DNA of 64,000 bases from Rotaria sordida (GCA_905250125.1 CAJNOL010000031.1:62001-126000); one strand, 5' to 3'; positions 36,001 to 51,718 are shown, counted from the first letter of the stretch. Numbers and translations: made by a program. Notes: generated by a model not told the origin, from the letters alone.

Positions 36001-37917
36001 ACTTTGTTAAATTCTTGTTGGAAACAATTTTCTCTACTCATATCACTATTTGAATTCTTTATGCAAGTTACTATTATAGAATAAAATCTGTACGATCAAT
36101 TTTTGAAGTCCTTTTATATCTATCGATTTATCTTATTGATCAAATAAAAGAATTGAAACATACATGAGGATCAGCATGTACAAAACCGGAATGAAATATT
36201 TGAAAAGCCATAGCTTGAACAAGTTTCGTATCAATTTCTTTTAATGATAAATTTGTTTGTCGAAGTTTTTCTGTATCTGAAACTTTAATACCATCAATAT
36301 ATTCCATAACAAGTACTCGTTTTGTCGTATATTCCCAAAAAACTTTTGGAACATAAATATATTTTAAATATGGTGATAATTGAGCATAACATTGATCAGC
36401 ATTTTCACCTTCTAATTTAAAATCAAGTTCACGTTCTAAATTACTTTTTACTGAATCAATTATCCAACCAAATTCAAATTTAGGAAAGATTTTACCAATT
36501 GCATATAATATCATACGAATAGTTAATATATCACCGGCAAAACGATCTTGTAAATCAATATATTGTAATTTAACAGCAACACGTTCATTAGTTGATTTAA
36601 GATGACCTTCATAAACCTCAGCAAGAGAAGCTGCAGCAATAGGTTCAGGAGAAAGATAAGAAAATAAATCAGATACTTGACAGCCAAATTCTTCATCGAT
36701 TAACTGACTAACCTAAAAATAAATTGTGATATTTAATATTTATCTATAGCTTTACTCTTCGAAATAAGAAACACAACAAATCGACTTTGATTTTATCGAT
36801 CAATATCGAAAGATTTCAAGATAGGATTTACTAGAAGTTTTTAGAGACTTCAGAAAATCTCGCATTCTGCTCATGTCTAATTAAATTCTCTCAAAAAAAG
36901 ACTATATAGACGATAGCATATAGTGAAGAAAAATTGAAAGGATTTCGTGTGTATTACGAAACCTAAAAAAAAACCGTTTTGTACATAGGTATAAAACTCT
37001 TAAAACGTTTCCTAGATTCATAATAAGTCTTTCCAAGGATTGTGTACTAATGCAAGAAATCTAACAAAGAATTTCGAATTAACTTTAATTCTCAAAACCT
37101 TTTCTTTTAGTGTAGATCTACGACATCTTCAATTAATCATCATTGATAGAGAATTCTATTGAGTTTTCTATTCTTACAAAACTCTGAATTAGAGTCATGA
37201 AAAGTTGATCTCGTTAATTTCTGGTCGTCTGTGATATTCTTTGTTGATTTTTAACTACCATCAAAATAGTAGAACTTAATTCTACAATTAATAAATAGAT
37301 GTCATAGAAATCTTACCTCATTTCGTTGTCTTCGTAAAGCTCTATCTTGTAATAGTCGAAGTCCATCAGTATATTCTTTTGGAAAAATATGATCAGCACT
37401 AACCATTCCTTGACCCATTTTAACATATAAACCACCATTTTCAATACATCCTTGAGCTATTCTAGCTGCTGCTCGTTTATGACATTCTTTAAGTTTGATT
37501 TCATATTCTGGTGATGTTTCAGGTATTGTCCAAAAATGATATTTATAATCAACTGTAATAAGAAAACCGATTTGAAATGATCTGCATAAACAAAAATTAA
37601 ATTTAACAAATATTTATTAAATATACAATTCAACTAATTACTAACCGAAATCCACGTTGTAAACCTTCAAATACAACTCTTATTTGACGTCTTTCTTTTG
37701 GTGTAAGATAATAAAAATAATAAAGACTACCACCACCAAATAACAATCCATTCGCTATAATATAATTTCTCAAAAAACGTCGACTACGATGTTTAACACC
37801 GAAACGATCTGCTATGGATCGAAGAGTACTTGTGTTACTATTTGATACTAAATTTTTTCTCACCAAACGAAATGTACTTGATGGTAACAACAATGAACAA
37901 GCTCGAAAAGCATTCAT
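33045..37917 (-). CDS. ADCK5: ADCK5-like atypical kinase (UbiB/ABC1 family)
   Basis: Exons: 37646-37917, 37317-37581, 36164-36712, 34686-34878, then either 34442-34590 plus 34236-34375 (exons 5+6) or 33930-34119 (exon 7), then 33745-33819, 33210-33308 and 33045-33150. The two forms are 615 and 582 aa; both are in frame throughout. Features in order: N-terminal basic/hydrophobic segment (likely mitochondrial targeting and anchor, NGLLFGGGSLYYFYYL); the UbiB nucleotide-binding motif KxGQ (YVKMGQG); Ala-rich loop IAAASLAEVYEG; VAVKLQYIDL with the ATP-binding Lys; FVHADPHPGN (split by intron 3); and LLDHGLY. Spacing follows ADCK5 more closely than ADCK1. Introns 2 (603 bp) and 3 (1.3 kb) are long; intron 3 holds two foldbacks. 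Function in metazoans is poorly known. Confidence 0.93.
34930..35545. repeat. Foldback element E1 (in ADCK5 intron 3)
   Basis: The left arm at about 34930-35215 pairs with about 35255-35545. Very clear blocks include TAGAAAATGAGATATCGCCA against TAGAAAATGAGATGTCTCCA, each followed by AGTTCTCTACGAG/AGTTCTCTGCGAT; GAATATAAGGAAATA on both arms; and GCACAGCAATTT against GTACAGCAATTT. The loop is only about 40 bp, so a transcript would form a very long hairpin. The element is wholly intronic. Confidence 0.88.
35640..36085. repeat. Foldback element E2, related to E1
   Basis: A second inverted repeat lies about 100 bp from E1 in the same intron. The ends AGAATTCAAATAGT...GAATAGAGAAA (about 35645-35672) and TTTTCTCTACTC...ACTATTTGAATTCTT (about 36028-36060) are complementary and match the outer ends of E1. 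Internally, AAAATGAGACATCTC and GAGATATCTCATTTTAC pair. The middle has drifted or been partly replaced, so pairing is patchier than in E1. Confidence 0.75.
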
Positions 37918-38104
37918 ATATATAAATCTAAAACATTAGTGAAATACTTTCCAGATTTCGTCACAGATATTCAAAATCACAATACTATAGAACTATACAA
38001 GAATATAAATCCATTCAATGAGACATAAAAAAAAAATCTTTTAAAAAGTAATATCACGTACAAAAAAAAAAGAAAATACCGGATGAGTCAGTCGGACATA
38101 TCAA

Positions 38105-41100
38105 TTAATATTTAACTCGTTTTACTCGTCCATTAGAATTACTTTCAGTTGATGGTGTTGTACCATCTGCATCCATCGCAGTATCTTCATCACATGCAGG
38201 ACGTTTCATACTTTTCATAGTTGGAGATGATGAAAACATAATTTTCTCAATTCGAGCAGTATTGCCATGATCATCTGCTAACCATGGATGTTCAAGTACA
38301 CCAGCTATTGTTAATCGTTTATTCGGATCAACACACATCATTTGACGTATAAGATCTTTAGCTGTTGCAGAAACTTCAGACCAAAATTCATCGGGAAATG
38401 TATAAAGGCCTCTAAGAATTTGTTCATTTAATGGAGGAGAATCAGGTGATTCACTAAATGGTGGATAACCAACTAAAACAATAAACGAGTATGAATTTTA
38501 ACACAAAAAAATAAATAAATAAATAAATAAAATTTCTTTTTTTTTTCTTTCTTACCTAAACAAATATATAAAATAACACCTAAACTCCATACATCAACTT
38601 TATTTGTATAACTACCTTCACCACGAGTTGCTAAAATTTCCGGAGCTGAAAGACAAAAAAAAAGAAAAAGAAAAGTAATATAAAAGAAAAAAAAAAATTC
38701 TTTTTTGATTTCTTTCTTACCAAGATAATTTGGTGTACCACAAAATGTTTTCATTAAACTTGTTTCATTAATAAGTCTTGATAAACCAAAATCAGTTATT
38801 TTAATTAATGTTTCATTTGTCTCTGGTGATGTTAAAAGAATATTTTCTGGTTTTAAATCACGATGTGTTATTGAATGATCATGTAAATATTTAACACCAA
38901 TACACATTTGTCGAAAAAGAAATTTACTTGTTGTTTCATCAAATTGTCCATTTGCAACTATGCGATCAAATAATTCTCCACCATCAACAAATTCAAGAAT
39001 AATATAAAGTGCATCAGGTGTATCATGAACATCATATATACGAATTATACATGGATGATTTAATCCTTGTAAAATTGAACATTCATTTTTTATATTTTGA
39101 TTGAATATATGAGCTTGTGGACCAAAATGTGTAAAATGTTTTTTTCTAATAATTTTCATTGCAAAACGATCACATGTACCTAAGAAAAAAACCAAATATA
39201 TTTGACATTTCATATATGAATGGTTTATTTTATTGTTATATGACATTAAATTAAATTTACTAAAGATGAATAACTTTCTTAATAGACGAATTCTGTAATT
39301 TTATAAAAATGCTCTAGAATGATTTGACTTTTTCAGATCTTTTGATCTGAGATATAGTTTTACTAGTATCTTCAATATCTTAGATAAATATGATTCATTC
39401 AGGTTTACATTTATATCGTTAGTAACCTATGTCACACGTTTGTTCGCACTGCCGTCGATATACCGCGGTTTCGCTTACGACAACTTTCGCTTTCAGCTAT
39501 AAACGATTACGGAGAGTGTTTTCTACCCAAACTCATAAAAATTCAAATTAACCGACTCTGAAATCTTACATCAATTCTTATTGTAAGATTCTTGACAGAT
39601 CTTGTTGTCTTGCCAAGTCTTACTGAAAGATTATAGAAAATCTTATGCGACGGTAGTATCTGACAGGAATCTTACAGTAAGAATTGATGTAAGATTTCAG
39701 AGACTACGATTTTTTGTACGATTTCATATGATCGTACAAGACTTACTGTCAGATTTTTTGATCTGGGAAGTTTTAGAATTTATTAATTATATCGTCATTG
39801 ACTATGATAGTTTAATTTTAGTTTCTTAACAATTCATTAAAGATTTATTTTTTTTTTGTGTTCTTCTGGGTGATCGAAAGCAATATGTGCTGAGATTTTG
39901 CACAATCATAATAAATAATAAGATATAAATATGGCTTTAATTATTAGTTAATATGTGAAACAGATGACATTTCAAAAAGAGCATATGTTCTTGTCTTAAA
40001 AATTCTCAATTAATGAACAGCGTTATAATTGTAAACTGGACCAAAACTTGTTTAGTCTCAATAGTGAACATAATGTAAAACTCGAACACTGTCGATAGTG
40101 ATAGACGTATATCTTAATTTAGAAAATTCGAAATACTAAAACATTCTAAGATATTTAACGTATTACTGAGGATCTATGCAGTGAATAAATACTTGATTTA
40201 AAAGCGATTCGACAGTGTATAAAGTGTCTCCATGAGAAGCTTAAAGTACTGAATGGTACTCTTCCCTCGGTTTTGAACATTTCTGATTGTCGAAGAGGGC
40301 ACAACTGATCCGCATGAAATTTTTACTATAGATCGAGCACCTAAAACTAAGGAAATATATGTTCAAGGATAAAAAATTTTAAACAACGTTTTCTAGAAAA
40401 CTCTGATTTTCCATAAGACCGCATCGGACCCACTTACGAATCCCATCTAACTTTGTCCGATCAGACTAAATATTTTATTGAAGGTACCTTATACTATATC
40501 TCAGAGGTGATTTTAAACTTTTTCAAAAAGTTAACTCTCTTTTTTTCTAGAAATCTGGATAGGAAGCTCAAAAACGAAAACGATCAATTTCACCTCTGAA
40601 GAGTACTTCCAAGTATCTGTGATCAAAACTTCAGCTCAATTGAACAAAGTTAGACAGGGGTCGTAGTGGATTCGATGTAGTCCTATAAAAAAACCAAAAT
40701 TTTCCCGAAAACCTTATTTAAAACTTTTTTTTCTGGAACATGTATCTCCTTATTTTAGGTGCTCTATCTACAATAAAACTTTCCTTAAATTCATCCAGAT
40801 ATCAACAAGATTGACAAAATCCTTATATTTCTAGTGAATAGTGATCGAGCATACTGATGAATGAAACCAATCGTCTTTGAATAGGTTACTCTTTTTTTTT
40901 CTTTACCTCGAGTGAAGCATAATTTGACTTCACCATAAGCTCCACGTCCAATTTCTCTAGAAACAATATATTTATTTCTAACAGTTGCTGGAATTGATAA
41001 ATCTTCATGAGTATTTGAATCAATATAAACATAGGCTCGATGTGTTTTTGATGCTAATGCAATTTCTGTATTATTTTCTAAAATATGTTGATTATTTTTA

Positions 41101-41508
41101 CCAATTTTTTCTCCATTTATATATGTTCCATTGGATGATAAATCAATAATATAAACATATTTTTTTGTTTCATCACGAATAATTTGAAAATGTTTTGATG
41201 AATAAGCAAGAAAATATTTTGATGTTTGAAGTTCATTTGAATTTAATATTATTGTACATGTTTTACCACGACCTACTGTATATTCATTATCTATTAAATC
41301 AATTGATGGAAAAAGGTTATTTATTGATAATAATCGACCCCATACATTCAATCGACGATTAGAATCATCATCATCTGCTGAACTATATTCGATACCATCA
41401 CATTCTTGGGTTCCTTGTGTTGGTACACTTAAACTCTGAATAAAATAATAATTAAGAAAAAAAGAAGATCTTGCTTTATCATCTAACCATTGGTATTGGT
41501 TCACTCAT
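38105..41508 (-). CDS. CHEK2: CHK2/Rad53 checkpoint kinase (FHA + Ser/Thr kinase)
   Basis: Five exons, 41488-41508, 40907-41435, 38721-39179, 38556-38645, 38105-38472, total 1467 nt (488 aa; human CHK2 is 543). FHA domain at residues about 40-145 carries GRGKTCT, SSKHFQI and SSNGTYING, the phosphothreonine-binding residues. Kinase domain follows: GRGAYGEV loop, FAMKII with catalytic Lys, THRDLKPENI, DFG (TDFGLSRL), activation segment ETSLMKTFCGTPNYLAPE, which is almost the CHK2 T-loop, and VDVWSLGV. The tail GRVKRVKY is a plausible nuclear localisation signal. The N-terminus before FHA is only about 40 residues with two TQ sites (PTQGTQE) and no long SQ/TQ cluster. Intron 2 is 1.7 kb and contains two inverted repeats. 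The role is DNA-damage signalling downstream of ATM. Confidence 0.95.
39553..39705. repeat. Near-perfect hairpin F (in CHK2 intron 2)
   Basis: CTCTGAAATCTTACATCAAT TCTTATTGTAAGATTCTTGACAGAT (about 39553-39600) is matched in reverse complement at about 39660-39705, with only two mismatches over about 45 bp. The loop is about 58 bp. TCTTAC/GTAAGA recurs several more times in the neighbourhood. It is much better preserved than the other inverted repeats here. Confidence 0.88.
40305..40800. repeat. Foldback element G (in CHK2 intron 2)
   Basis: The left arm at about 40305-40515 pairs with about 40585-40800. Paired blocks include ATAGATCGAGCACCTAAAAC against GTAGATAGAGCACCTAAAAT, TCTAACTTTGTCCGATCAGA against TCTAACTTTGTTCAATTGAG, and TCAGAGGTGA on both. 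The spacer is about 70 bp. No coding signal. Confidence 0.84.
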
Positions 41509-42149
41509 GATAACAATAATGATGTTTATGTACCAAACAATTATTCTCTTTTATTCTTTGAAAAAGAGTGCAACACTTCAGTATGAGTCAAGGTTACACC
41601 ATACCGTATTTTTGAGTAAACGACGGGTGCAAAAAAATACCAATGAAACAACATCAATGAAACTATGAGTGACATCTAGTTTTCATGTTTAAAATGTTAA
41701 AGACAGCCAACTAAATGTAAATCTGGAGATTTTCGATATTTAAAGATAAAGATCTAAAATGATATCTATTAAATAAAAAGTATTTCATAACTTTTCGTTG
41801 AAATAACTGAGTTTTTTTTTCTATAAATCTGTTATATTTTTTAACAAAAGCAATAAATTATTAAATAGTATTGTCACTTGTTAAATAATCATATCATATC
41901 ATATTGTAGTTTATTTTTACATATTTGTACTTGATTGATCTGGAATAATTTTCGCGTCATATTCAGCTTTGAATCAAACTGATTAATTGATTTCTTTTGT
42001 TATGTGTTCATTTAGTAGTCATCGATCAATATCGTATTTCTTATCAAAACGCGAAATATTACACAGAACAGACTTGAGTAAGTACGACTGCGTAATCGTA
42101 CGTGTTTAGCTCTGCAAATAAAGTCCACTTGCAACTGTTATATAGACAT
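41509..42149. other. Intergenic region upstream of CHK2
   Basis: No gene was seen. It should hold the CHK2 promoter, but there is no clear TATA or other element I can name. The rest is AT-rich, including the 3' flank of the beta-lactamase-like pseudogene. Confidence 0.5.
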
Positions 42150-43385
42150 TGACGATTTGTTTCATTGTTTGAACAAATCATATGATTCCATATTTCGTAT
42201 ATTCTGATTTAATACCATCGATTTCATCTCATTCAATATTCTATTCTTACCAGAATGACTAAAGACACCATCACCAAATATATTAAAACAATCACTATAA
42301 ATTTGAAATCTACCCTTTCCAAAATTTGTTGACATATTATACCAATTTCGATCAGGTTCGTCTGTCGGAGTTACATTTTTAGTAGCTTCTATCAGAGTTT
42401 GTTCACTTAAAAGACGCTTCTGTTTCTTCCCATATTCATTGATATCACCAATCAGTAAATAATAGATACGAGCTAAAGATCGAGCATTTGTAATTTCATT
42501 CACAGAAGGTATTGCTACACAATGAAGTCGAGTCCCGTTAAATATCATCAATGAGCTTTCCAAGGGAGAAGCAGCACTACATGATAATGATTTTTTTTGA
42601 GTTTGTGAATCCATTGAAAATACGTTACTTGTATCAACCTTGAATACAGAAAAAAAAAGAATCTTGTCTATTTGATGTATTAATCAATTTATTTCTTTAC
42701 GAGTGACAGGAGAAACACGTGCTTCAACTTCATCATTAAGTATAACCACATAAAATTCCCTATCTAATTTATCACGAACAAATTGATTGTATGTACGATG
42801 ATGAAGATCAACACGACGAATTAATTCGCCAGCAGCATATCCTATTATATGACCATGATATTCATGAACTGTTCTAGGTTGGCAATGAGGTTTTTGTGCA
42901 TCCATTAATGAAGCCATTCGAGATCAATTATAAATATCTTCAACTGTAAGTTGTTCGTCGATGAACGATAGACCAGCTCGATACAGCAATAAATCACCGA
43001 TTGTAATATTCTTCAAAGAAACAAAATACTGATTAAATATATTTCACAAATAAATTCTACTTGTTTTCCACTAGAAGCAAATTCTGACCAATATTCTGCG
43101 ATAAGTGCATCATAATCAAGCCAACCTCTTTTCACACATAATGCTATAACTGTAGCTAGTATTCTTTTTGAAGTTGAAAAAACTAATTGTATTGTATCTG
43201 ATGTATAAGATTGTTTTTTTGTCTGTGTATCTTTCTAATCACTGTATAAATAAACAACACATTCTTCTCGATAATAAATACATAAACTTGCACCAATATC
43301 AAGTCCATCGACTTAGTTTTGTTTGAAAACAGGACGTACACTCTTCCAATCATGTACTACGTGTCCGCGCACGTGATTGTTATCG
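42150..43385 (-). pseudogene. LACT-2-like beta-lactamase-domain pseudogene
   Basis: Minus-strand homology to the serine beta-lactamase-like family (C. elegans LACT-2 type) runs from GHVVHDWKSVRPVFKQN near 43375 to HSG near 42240. The SxxK catalytic motif survives (FSTSK near 43175), as do IGDLLLYRAGLSF, EYHGHIIGYAAGELIRRVD, NARSLARIYYLLIGDI and GDGVFSHSG, the KTG-equivalent. But the frame has stops at 43313-43315 (TAA), 43235-43237 (TAG) and 42924-42926 (TGA). The last falls where WSR is expected, and another expected Trp is Cys. After FSHSG the usual C-terminus is replaced by unrelated residues. The original introns can still be traced (near 43010-43060 and 42640-42690). Not expected to make an active enzyme. 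Confidence 0.8.
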
Positions 43386-44920
43386 TCATTCACTAGCAAT
43401 GATATTATCAAATATATGTTTACAATAATAAATCTTTTTGTTTGTTATGTCAGCATATCGTTGTATAGTTATCATCTTTTTTTTTCGCTGATCGATGAAT
43501 AACGAAAACCATAATATAAATTACTGCGCAATTTTCATCTCAATTGATTAAGCAAACATTTTATTTATGTACAGATAGTAATCTAAATCATTATTATACT
43601 TAAAAGCTGACATATCAAAATTATATCTTTTTTTCAATAATATCAAAATAAAATGATTTGAAATTGTAATAAACAAATTGATAGTATCAATCAAGGATGA
43701 AATTAGTATCGATATAGATTTCAGATGAACCGGTCTATAAATAGGCCGATCATTATTTGGTGTGTCTTATTAAACCTTTTACTCTCACAAGGAACCATTC
43801 TCAGGTCAGCCGCTTCGTTTATCTTCATAATATACCTATATGTAAGGGCTAATTAGTTTAGAATAATCTCCAAATAGTTCGTACTCTTATTGAGATTTTG
43901 CTGAGATACTGAATTTTTAGTGGATTTTTCCTGTAGGAGGCGAGTCATATCTTCAAATTTCCGTCTGAAACTTTGTCAACATGACAGCCTCACTTATACT
44001 AACTCAAGTAAAAAGTTTCATCATTTCAGGACATTGTATCTCCAAGATATGAATATTTCAAAATAAAGGCACTCGTCTTTAGATACTATGAAATATGGAA
44101 ACTTAGAAAGATTCATATCTCACAGATGCAATGTCAAAAGATGATGACAACTTTTACTTGAGCTAGTCTAAGCGAGATTTTCATGAGTGACAAAGTTTCA
44201 AATCGAAATTCGAAGATATGATTTTGCTTCGAAACTGACCTTTTGCAGTAAAAATTCCATATCTCAGCTAAATTTCAATAAGAGCACGGATTGTTTCGAT
44301 ACTATTCTAATCTAATTGGTCTCTACATATGAGCATAATATGAAAGTAAACGAGACAGATCGCCTGGAAATACTCCTGCGTTAGTATCTCGTAGGGTATG
44401 TGTAAAATGCCAAACATCACTATCCACATATGAAATAGTACGACAACTCGTCAGTTCAGTGTCGATATGGATTTCAGATCGGCCGGTCGAGTAGTCTTAC
44501 CAATTTTTCACAATTAGTTTATTTCGAAAATTGTAATATATATGAATGTCATATCAACAAATTCAGATAGAGCTAAAGATTATTTTCAATAATACCGTTT
44601 GAAGAAAGTATAATTTTTACATGTTTATTCATTTCAGGATCTTATACAAACTTCATTAATTAATCGATTACGTTCCATATTTATTTGATTTGAATATAGG
44701 ATGAAAATAATTCATCAATGATATTTGTTGTTTCTTTGCTTTTACTTATCATAGAAAAATTAAAGACACATTGTCCAGCTATCAATACTAATAGATCATT
44801 CATTCTTTCGAAAATATCGAAGACGACGATGTTTGGATTTTATCCATTTTTTTTTCCTTTTTCATTCGTTCTATTTATTCTATCATATGTTATAAAATTC
44901 GATATCCAACTAATAAAAGA
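43386..44920. other. Intergenic region with foldback H
   Basis: No gene was found apart from the inverted repeat at 43790-44378. GATATAGATTTCAGAT near 43714 and GATATGGATTTCAGAT near 44464, both followed by an CCGGTC motif, form a diverged direct repeat flanking the foldback. Confidence 0.55.
43790..44378. repeat. Foldback element H
   Basis: The left arm at about 43790-44062 pairs with about 44098-44378. Clear blocks include CATATCTTCAAATTTCCGTC against CATATCTTCGAATTTCGATT, each followed by TGAAACTTTGTCA; CTCAAGTAAAA on both; AGATATGAAT on both; and GTACTCTTATTGAGATTTTG against GTGCTCTTATTGAAATTTAG. The spacer is about 35 bp. The element is flanked by a diverged direct repeat at 43710-43735 and 44460-44485. 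Confidence 0.87.
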
Positions 44921-45990
44921 ATGACTATAAACAATAGTACTATAACAACATTTCAACATTATTATTATAATCAAATTGAATCGATTAATGAATCAACACT
45001 TATAAATGTTTTAACATCGATAGATTATGATCCGATCGGTGCTGCTTATTTTATGATTATTGTTCTATTATGGTATTCTATAAGTGTTGTTGGTATGTTA
45101 GGAATGCAAATTCGAACTCGTACTGAAATAATTGAAGATTGTATACAACGTCGAGTAAAATTATTTATTAAAACTCTTCGAGATCAAACACAAACTAAAC
45201 AAATTCTTGGTATAAGTTTTTTTTTGTATTTAAAAAAAAAAAGAAAAATCTATTATATATAGATTAATCTTTTTTTATTTTTGTATTTTAAGAAGAACTT
45301 GTTGATAAACAAAAACGTGATAAACTTTGGAAAATTTATTTTGGTAAAACCTATAATAAGAATGATAAATTAAAACATGCTGAAATTCTTCGAATAAAAA
45401 ATATTAAAAAACAATTAGCTATTGTTAATCATAATCATATGATTATGAATGATACATTTATATCTCCAATTGTAAATCATTGTATTCATCATCAATTATC
45501 AAATTCTCGATCAAAATTTATTTCAAAATTTTCATCAATTGAAAATCAAAAATGTATTCGACATCGTTCATCATTTAATAGACAAATAATTCAACGATGG
45601 AAATCAATTATTGATCAGAATAAAGCATATAGACAACAAATACCATGGACTATTAAAAAAATATTTATACATCGTTATTTTCAACGGTATTATCAAAATT
45701 CATTACTTAATATACCTACAATGGAATCAGTACGAACTCATCAATATTTAGAAACTATTGATAATAAACAATGTCATTTATTATCATCATCATCATCACA
45801 TAAAAAAATAAATAATAATTCATGTCCAATAATAAGAAAAATAGATAAACCATTAAATCCATATATAACTTATTTTCATTTACCAATAAACGAAAATTTT
45901 AAAACAAATATTCAAAATTTACCATGTATTACTACTGTTAAATCGAATCATCATATTGTTCAAATGAATCATGATGAATCTCCATGCTAA
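44921..45990 (+). CDS. Single-pass membrane protein, unrecognised
   Basis: Two exons, 44921-45209 and 45293-45990, with an 83-bp intron in phase 1, encode 328 aa. Residues 1-40 are polar with several N-glycosylation sequons (NNST, NEST). One strong membrane helix follows at about 42-64 (AAYFMIIVLLWYSISVVGML). Then comes a basic stop-transfer segment (RTRTEIIED) and a long basic, Lys/His/Gln/Ser-rich tail with no domain I recognise. The topology (short glycosylated outside, one helix, basic cytoplasmic side) is reminiscent of KCNE-type potassium-channel subunits, but the tail is too long and the KCNE motif is not evident. An AATAAA lies at about 46042. Real by splice phase and codon use; function unknown. 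Confidence 0.75.
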
Positions 45991-47213
45991 ATTTTTCTTT
46001 TAAATTATAATTTGCATTTTTGTAAATGTTTTTAAGTACTAAATAAAGGAATTTTTATCAATTAAAAATAAATAAAATCTTTTACTTTAGATGCTTTAAA
46101 AAAATTGATTTTCTCAAACACCCAGAGAGACTCTTTAGACCTAAATCCGATCGGTAGAGTTCGGCGGTTCCAAAAATTAATCGAACTGCAGTCTTAGTTT
46201 GGTCCCTGAAATACCATGTGACACAGAAACCATTAAATTATTAGATAGATAGGAAAATTTTAAATCTATTTGGAGAAAATTTTCACTATTGAATTGTTGA
46301 GGTTAAAGATGTTGCACATTTCAGTACTTAAACAAAAACAATATGATACATATATGTTGAAATCTTTAATTTCGGAAATGAAAAAATGAAGATTTAAGAA
46401 CTTTGTAACGTAGCTGAAGATTTTGATATTACTGTTGGTTTGACGAATTTAGTTAATCAATTAACTGTTGAATTTCTATTTTTGTTAACATAATACTCTT
46501 TTGTAACTAAGCGAAAACTTTTAATTTATTCTAAGCATCGGGAGACGGGAAAGTGAACAACAAGAAATAGTTGTACTTCGACTTTTTTCTGAGAGTAGTT
46601 AATAAATAGCTAAAACTTTGATCCGTCATTTATTCATGCATACAACGGATGTCAGACATTGATAGAAAAAAAACTCGACTCTAGATTCCACAGGATCTTC
46701 TGATAATACCTTGGTTTGAGAAAATTGCAGCGAAAAAATGGTACCATTATATCGTCGTTTTCCATCATAAGAGTGAGAAAAAACGATGACTACTTCCAAC
46801 CGAAAGTATATCTCGTAAAATGGAATGACCTATTACAGCGAAATACGTTGAAAACTCATGCAATGGATATGGGAATTTTGTTTTTCATCGATTACAATGT
46901 CTTTAAGGTTTTCTAGAATATGATTAACGTGAATATCATATCAAGTAGATGTCACTATATATCACTTGTACTTTCTTGACATGGTCAATTGGTTCATATT
47001 TATATCTAATAGAATACTGGATGAAGAAATGAATGAAGAGAGAGTGAGTATAATTGCTAAACGAACTTTGAAAGTAGTACGTAATATGAATTCTATCCGT
47101 TTCATATTGAAATATACTTTAATAACATGTATTAGAAAGAATATGTTATATAATATCAAAATATAAATCATCTATTATATATATATGATTACGCAACATT
47201 TTATTTGTAGATT
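45991..47213. other. Intergenic region, nothing supported
   Basis: No exon was found. Frames at 46716-46916 and 46962-47171 have no domain or splice support. An AT-rich segment immediately before 47214 should carry the AFG3L2 promoter. Confidence 0.5.
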
Positions 47214-51121
<3,908 letters not shown>

Positions 51122-51718
51122 TATAGAAAGAGAAATTATAGAATAATTTTTTTTCTTTTTCTGTCATACAAGTGTTTTTTTATTAATATAAATCCTTGTT
51201 GTGTCTATATTTCTTGCACAAATGAGCGAAATCGGATTTATACATTCGTAGGATATTTTTTTCCCTTGAGAGAATGAGCGGCATATTTATATTCAGAAAT
51301 TTTACACTGAAGTAATTAGTAAACTTTATCTAAATCCATTAAACTACTAGATTAATAAAGTTGAGAGGAATAAAGAGAAAAAGTCAACGGATGTTTTCTA
51401 GAATCATCTGTACTCAATAAACTTAAGCACGTTTTAAAAAACAAAAAATTAGAAAAACATAGCGACATGTATACATTCACTTGTTGGAATGTTTTTATAT
51501 ATATTAAAGATAATTTATTTTAAATCTCTTTTAATAAAACGGAAAAAAAACAAACAATATGATGAATTATCATCATGAAAGGATTTTTCTATCTAATTAA
51601 TTTTTTTTCTCTCATATCCTGAAGATGATCATAATGACTTCCTATTATATTTTTTAGAACAATATAAGACAAAAAAAAATTCATTAACGGAAATAATAAT
51701 TTATTTTCGATATTAACA
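51122..51718. other. Short intergenic region
   Basis: A 600-bp gap between the AFG3L2 stop and the first MFSD6-like gene, same orientation. It is AT-rich with nothing else supported. Confidence 0.6.

Noticed and set aside
36780..37310. ADCK5 intron 2 as another foldback
   Set aside because: Despite its length, only scattered short complementary words were found.
22203..43237. Stop-codon recoding (TGA as Trp) to explain the broken frames
   Set aside because: Frameshifts and TAG/TAA stops also occur in these two loci, and intact genes in the window use all three stops normally.
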